Origin: Chloroflexota bacterium
GTDB lineage: Bacteria > Chloroflexota > Ktedonobacteria > Ktedonobacterales > Ktedonobacteraceae
Reading direction: 5' to 3'
DNA: 6,651 nt
NCBI GenBank assembly: GCA_021828635.1
Contig: JAJZEJ010000717.1
Span: 1 to 6,651 of the forward strand
The notes beneath the pieces are model-generated. The model worked only from the letters and a program-made list of their open reading frames with translations, made no database searches and was not told where the DNA came from. Below are positions 4,963 through 6,651 of the stretch, in pieces (position 1 is the stretch's first letter; the number at the start of each line of letters is the position of its first letter). The position numbers and the translations under genes are program-made.

Positions 4963-6651
4963 ATGTCTCATCACAGGAAAAAGCTCATCACTAGTCTGGT
5001 TGCTTTCTTGATGCTCTTTACACTCGTTGCAATGCAAGGCTTTGGCTCTCGCCTTGCGCATGCCGCCACGACGACCATCACGGTTTATCCCTCACAACAA
5101 TATCAGGATTTACAGGGATGGGGTACCAGTCTAGCCTGGTGGGCTAACATCATCGGCGGCTGGTCCAACACGCAACGTAGCGCACTGGCTGATGCGCTCT
5201 ACGATCCAAACAAAGGTATTGGTTTGAATGTAGTGCGTTACAACTTTGGAGCCGATGGTCCCGGCAACGTCTGTCACAACCAGATATCAGCAGGACGGAA
5301 CGTACCGTCGTTTGAACCAACGCAGGGCAATTATGTGTGGACGAATGATGCCAATCAACTTTGGTTCGCCCAGGCAGCCCAGGCACGCGGTGCAAACATC
5401 TTCGAGGGATTCGTCAACTCAGCTCCTGCGTGGATGCTCTTGAATAGTTGTACGGCAGGTGGCAATAATGGCGGCGAAAACCTCAATCCCGCCGACTACA
5501 CTACCTATGCCAGCTATCTTGCTACTATCGATCAACATTTCCACGACAGCTTTGGCATCACGTTCCAAACTATCGAACCCTTTAATGAACCAGTGGGGAC
5601 TGGCTGGTCATCCACCGATACGCAGGAAGGGATGCGCGTCTTTGCGTCAAACGGCGACCAGAATACGATTATCAAAGACCTGGGAGCCGCGATGGCGAGC
5701 AATGGTACTTCAGCATACTCATCTATCGCCGCGCCAGACGATGTCTCGATGAGCGATTCCATTGCTGATTACAACACCTACGACAGCACTGCCACATCCT
5801 ATCTCTCTCAATGGAATACCCATGCTTACGGCCAAAGTAATGCAGATCGTACATCTGCCTATACGAACATTGGTCAAAAAGACCACAAAACGCTCTGGAT
5901 GTCCGAATGGGGAACTTCCTCACAGGGTAGTAATATTGGGGCTGGCCTGGCACTCTCAAACGAGATATTGGATGATGAAGAGTACTTGCATCCCTCTGTC
6001 TGGGTTGCCTGGCAGGCAGTGAATGAGGTCGGAGACGCTTCGGATGACCTGTGGGGTTTAGCGTACCGTGACAGCAACAACAATATCACCTATCCATCTC
6101 GCTACTACGCGATGGGCAACTACAGTAAATTTATTCGTAACGGCTATCAGATGATCGGCAACAGCGATAGCAATACGCTCACTGCTTATAACGCGGGAAG
6201 CAAGACACTGGTCATCGTGGCGACAAACAATAGTACATCAAGTGAGGCTGTCACCTACAATCTTGCAAACTTCTCCAGTGTAGGTACAACGGCTACACCC
6301 TATCAGACTTCGGCTAGCGAAAATCTGGCGCAGTTGTCGAATGTTTCAATCTCGAATAATGCTTTCAGCACCAGCCTGCCCGGTCAATCTATCACGACTT
6401 TTGTCATTCCCAACGTGTCCTCTACCGGCTCCACATTTGGCGGGCTATACAAGTTCGTCAATCACAACAGTAATATGGTACTGGAGGATCCTGCCTTTAA
6501 GGGTTCTGGCACACAGCAGGACCAATGGAGCGATAATGGCGGCACAAACCAGCATTGGAATGTTACGTCGATTGGGAGTGGCTACTACGAGATTACCAAC
6601 GACACCAATGGTTTGGCGCTGGATGTGAGCGGGGGTTCGACTGGTCAGGGT
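4963..6651 (+). CDS. Secreted GH30 endo-beta-1,6-galactanase-like enzyme with ricin-type lectin domain, 3' end outside window
   Basis: This is an extracellular glycoside hydrolase of family GH30, closest by motif to subfamily 5 (endo-beta-1,6-galactanases acting on arabinogalactan side chains). 563 residues are present and the frame is still open at the window edge. Residues 1-34 are a signal peptide: HHRKK, hydrophobic core 8-24, cleavage likely after AHA34. The catalytic (beta/alpha)8 barrel covers about 38-385. It opens with LQGWGTSLAWWAN, a hallmark of this subfamily, contains the acid/base Glu209 in EPFNEP, and the likely nucleophile Glu315 in LWMSEWG. The GH30 side beta-domain follows at about 386-484 (YSKFIRNGYQMI to PGQSITTFVIP). 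A short Ser/Thr linker leads to a ricin-B/CBM13 beta-trefoil starting near 493 (GGLYKFVNHNSNMVLE), with the QxW motif QHW at 530-532 and a second repeat beginning at the edge. The lectin should anchor the enzyme to polysaccharide. It is divergent from the ROK gene, so co-regulation is likely. GH30 is firm; beta-1,6-galactan as substrate is probable but not proven. Confidence 0.9.
   Translation, partial: MSHHRKKLITSLVAFLMLFTLVAMQGFGSRLAHAATTTITVYPSQQYQDLQGWGTSLAWWANIIGGWSNTQRSALADALYDPNKGIGLNVVRYNFGADGPGNVCHNQISAGRNVPSFEPTQGNYVWTNDANQLWFAQAAQARGANIFEGFVNSAPAWMLLNSCTAGGNNGGENLNPADYTTYASYLATIDQHFHDSFGITFQTIEPFNEPVGTGWSSTDTQEGMRVFASNGDQNTIIKDLGAAMASNGTSAYSSIAAPDDVSMSDSIADYNTYDSTATSYLSQWNTHAYGQSNADRTSAYTNIGQKDHKTLWMSEWGTSSQGSNIGAGLALSNEILDDEEYLHPSVWVAWQAVNEVGDASDDLWGLAYRDSNNNITYPSRYYAMGNYSKFIRNGYQMIGNSDSNTLTAYNAGSKTLVIVATNNSTSSEAVTYNLANFSSVGTTATPYQTSASENLAQLSNVSISNNAFSTSLPGQSITTFVIPNVSSTGSTFGGLYKFVNHNSNMVLEDPAFKGSGTQQDQWSDNGGTNQHWNVTSIGSGYYEITNDTNGLALDVSGGSTGQG

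Noticed and set aside
5150..6089. Minus-strand and alternate-frame open frames within the GH30 gene
   Set aside because: They overlap a continuous frame with both catalytic motifs and have no recognisable domain or good ribosome binding site.

Overview
The window looks like part of a carbohydrate-utilisation locus from a free-living, plant-polysaccharide-degrading bacterium. Base composition is moderate. The substrate-binding protein is a lipoprotein, a ROK repressor is present, and a secreted GH30 enzyme carries a ricin-type lectin module. This fits the Ktedonobacteria (Chloroflexota), although a soil Firmicute cannot be excluded from sequence alone; the taxonomic guess is inference.

Layout. 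Positions 1-4639 are read from the minus strand in the order ROK-family repressor (3443-4639), lipoprotein sugar-binding protein (1961-3292), MalF-type permease (938-1873) and MalG-type permease (24-941). The two permease frames overlap by ATGA, and a strong stem-loop lies between the binding-protein and MalF genes. On the plus strand, divergent from the repressor, a large secreted GH30 endo-beta-1,6-galactanase-like enzyme starts at 4963 and runs off the right edge after 563 residues, inside its lectin domain. The 323 bp between the two start codons hold back-to-back promoter candidates, an inverted repeat over the repressor -35 box, and a long, foldable 5' leader for the enzyme gene.

How the genes probably work together (inference): the extracellular enzyme cuts beta-1,6-galactan, such as arabinogalactan side chains. 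The lipoprotein captures the released oligosaccharides and the MalF/MalG pair imports them. The ROK protein senses an intracellular sugar and controls both divergent units. No ATPase gene is in the window, so a shared MsiK/UgpC-type ATPase elsewhere would be needed.

The main anomaly is the MalG-type gene. Its reading frame is intact from start to natural stop except for two in-frame TAG codons five codons apart. Both sit where the family normally has an aromatic residue, so each is explained by a single TAC/TAT-to-TAG change. None of the four natural stops visible in the window is TAG. Either the permease is a very fresh pseudogene, or these are consensus errors, or amber is read as an amino acid here. 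This is the point most worth checking.
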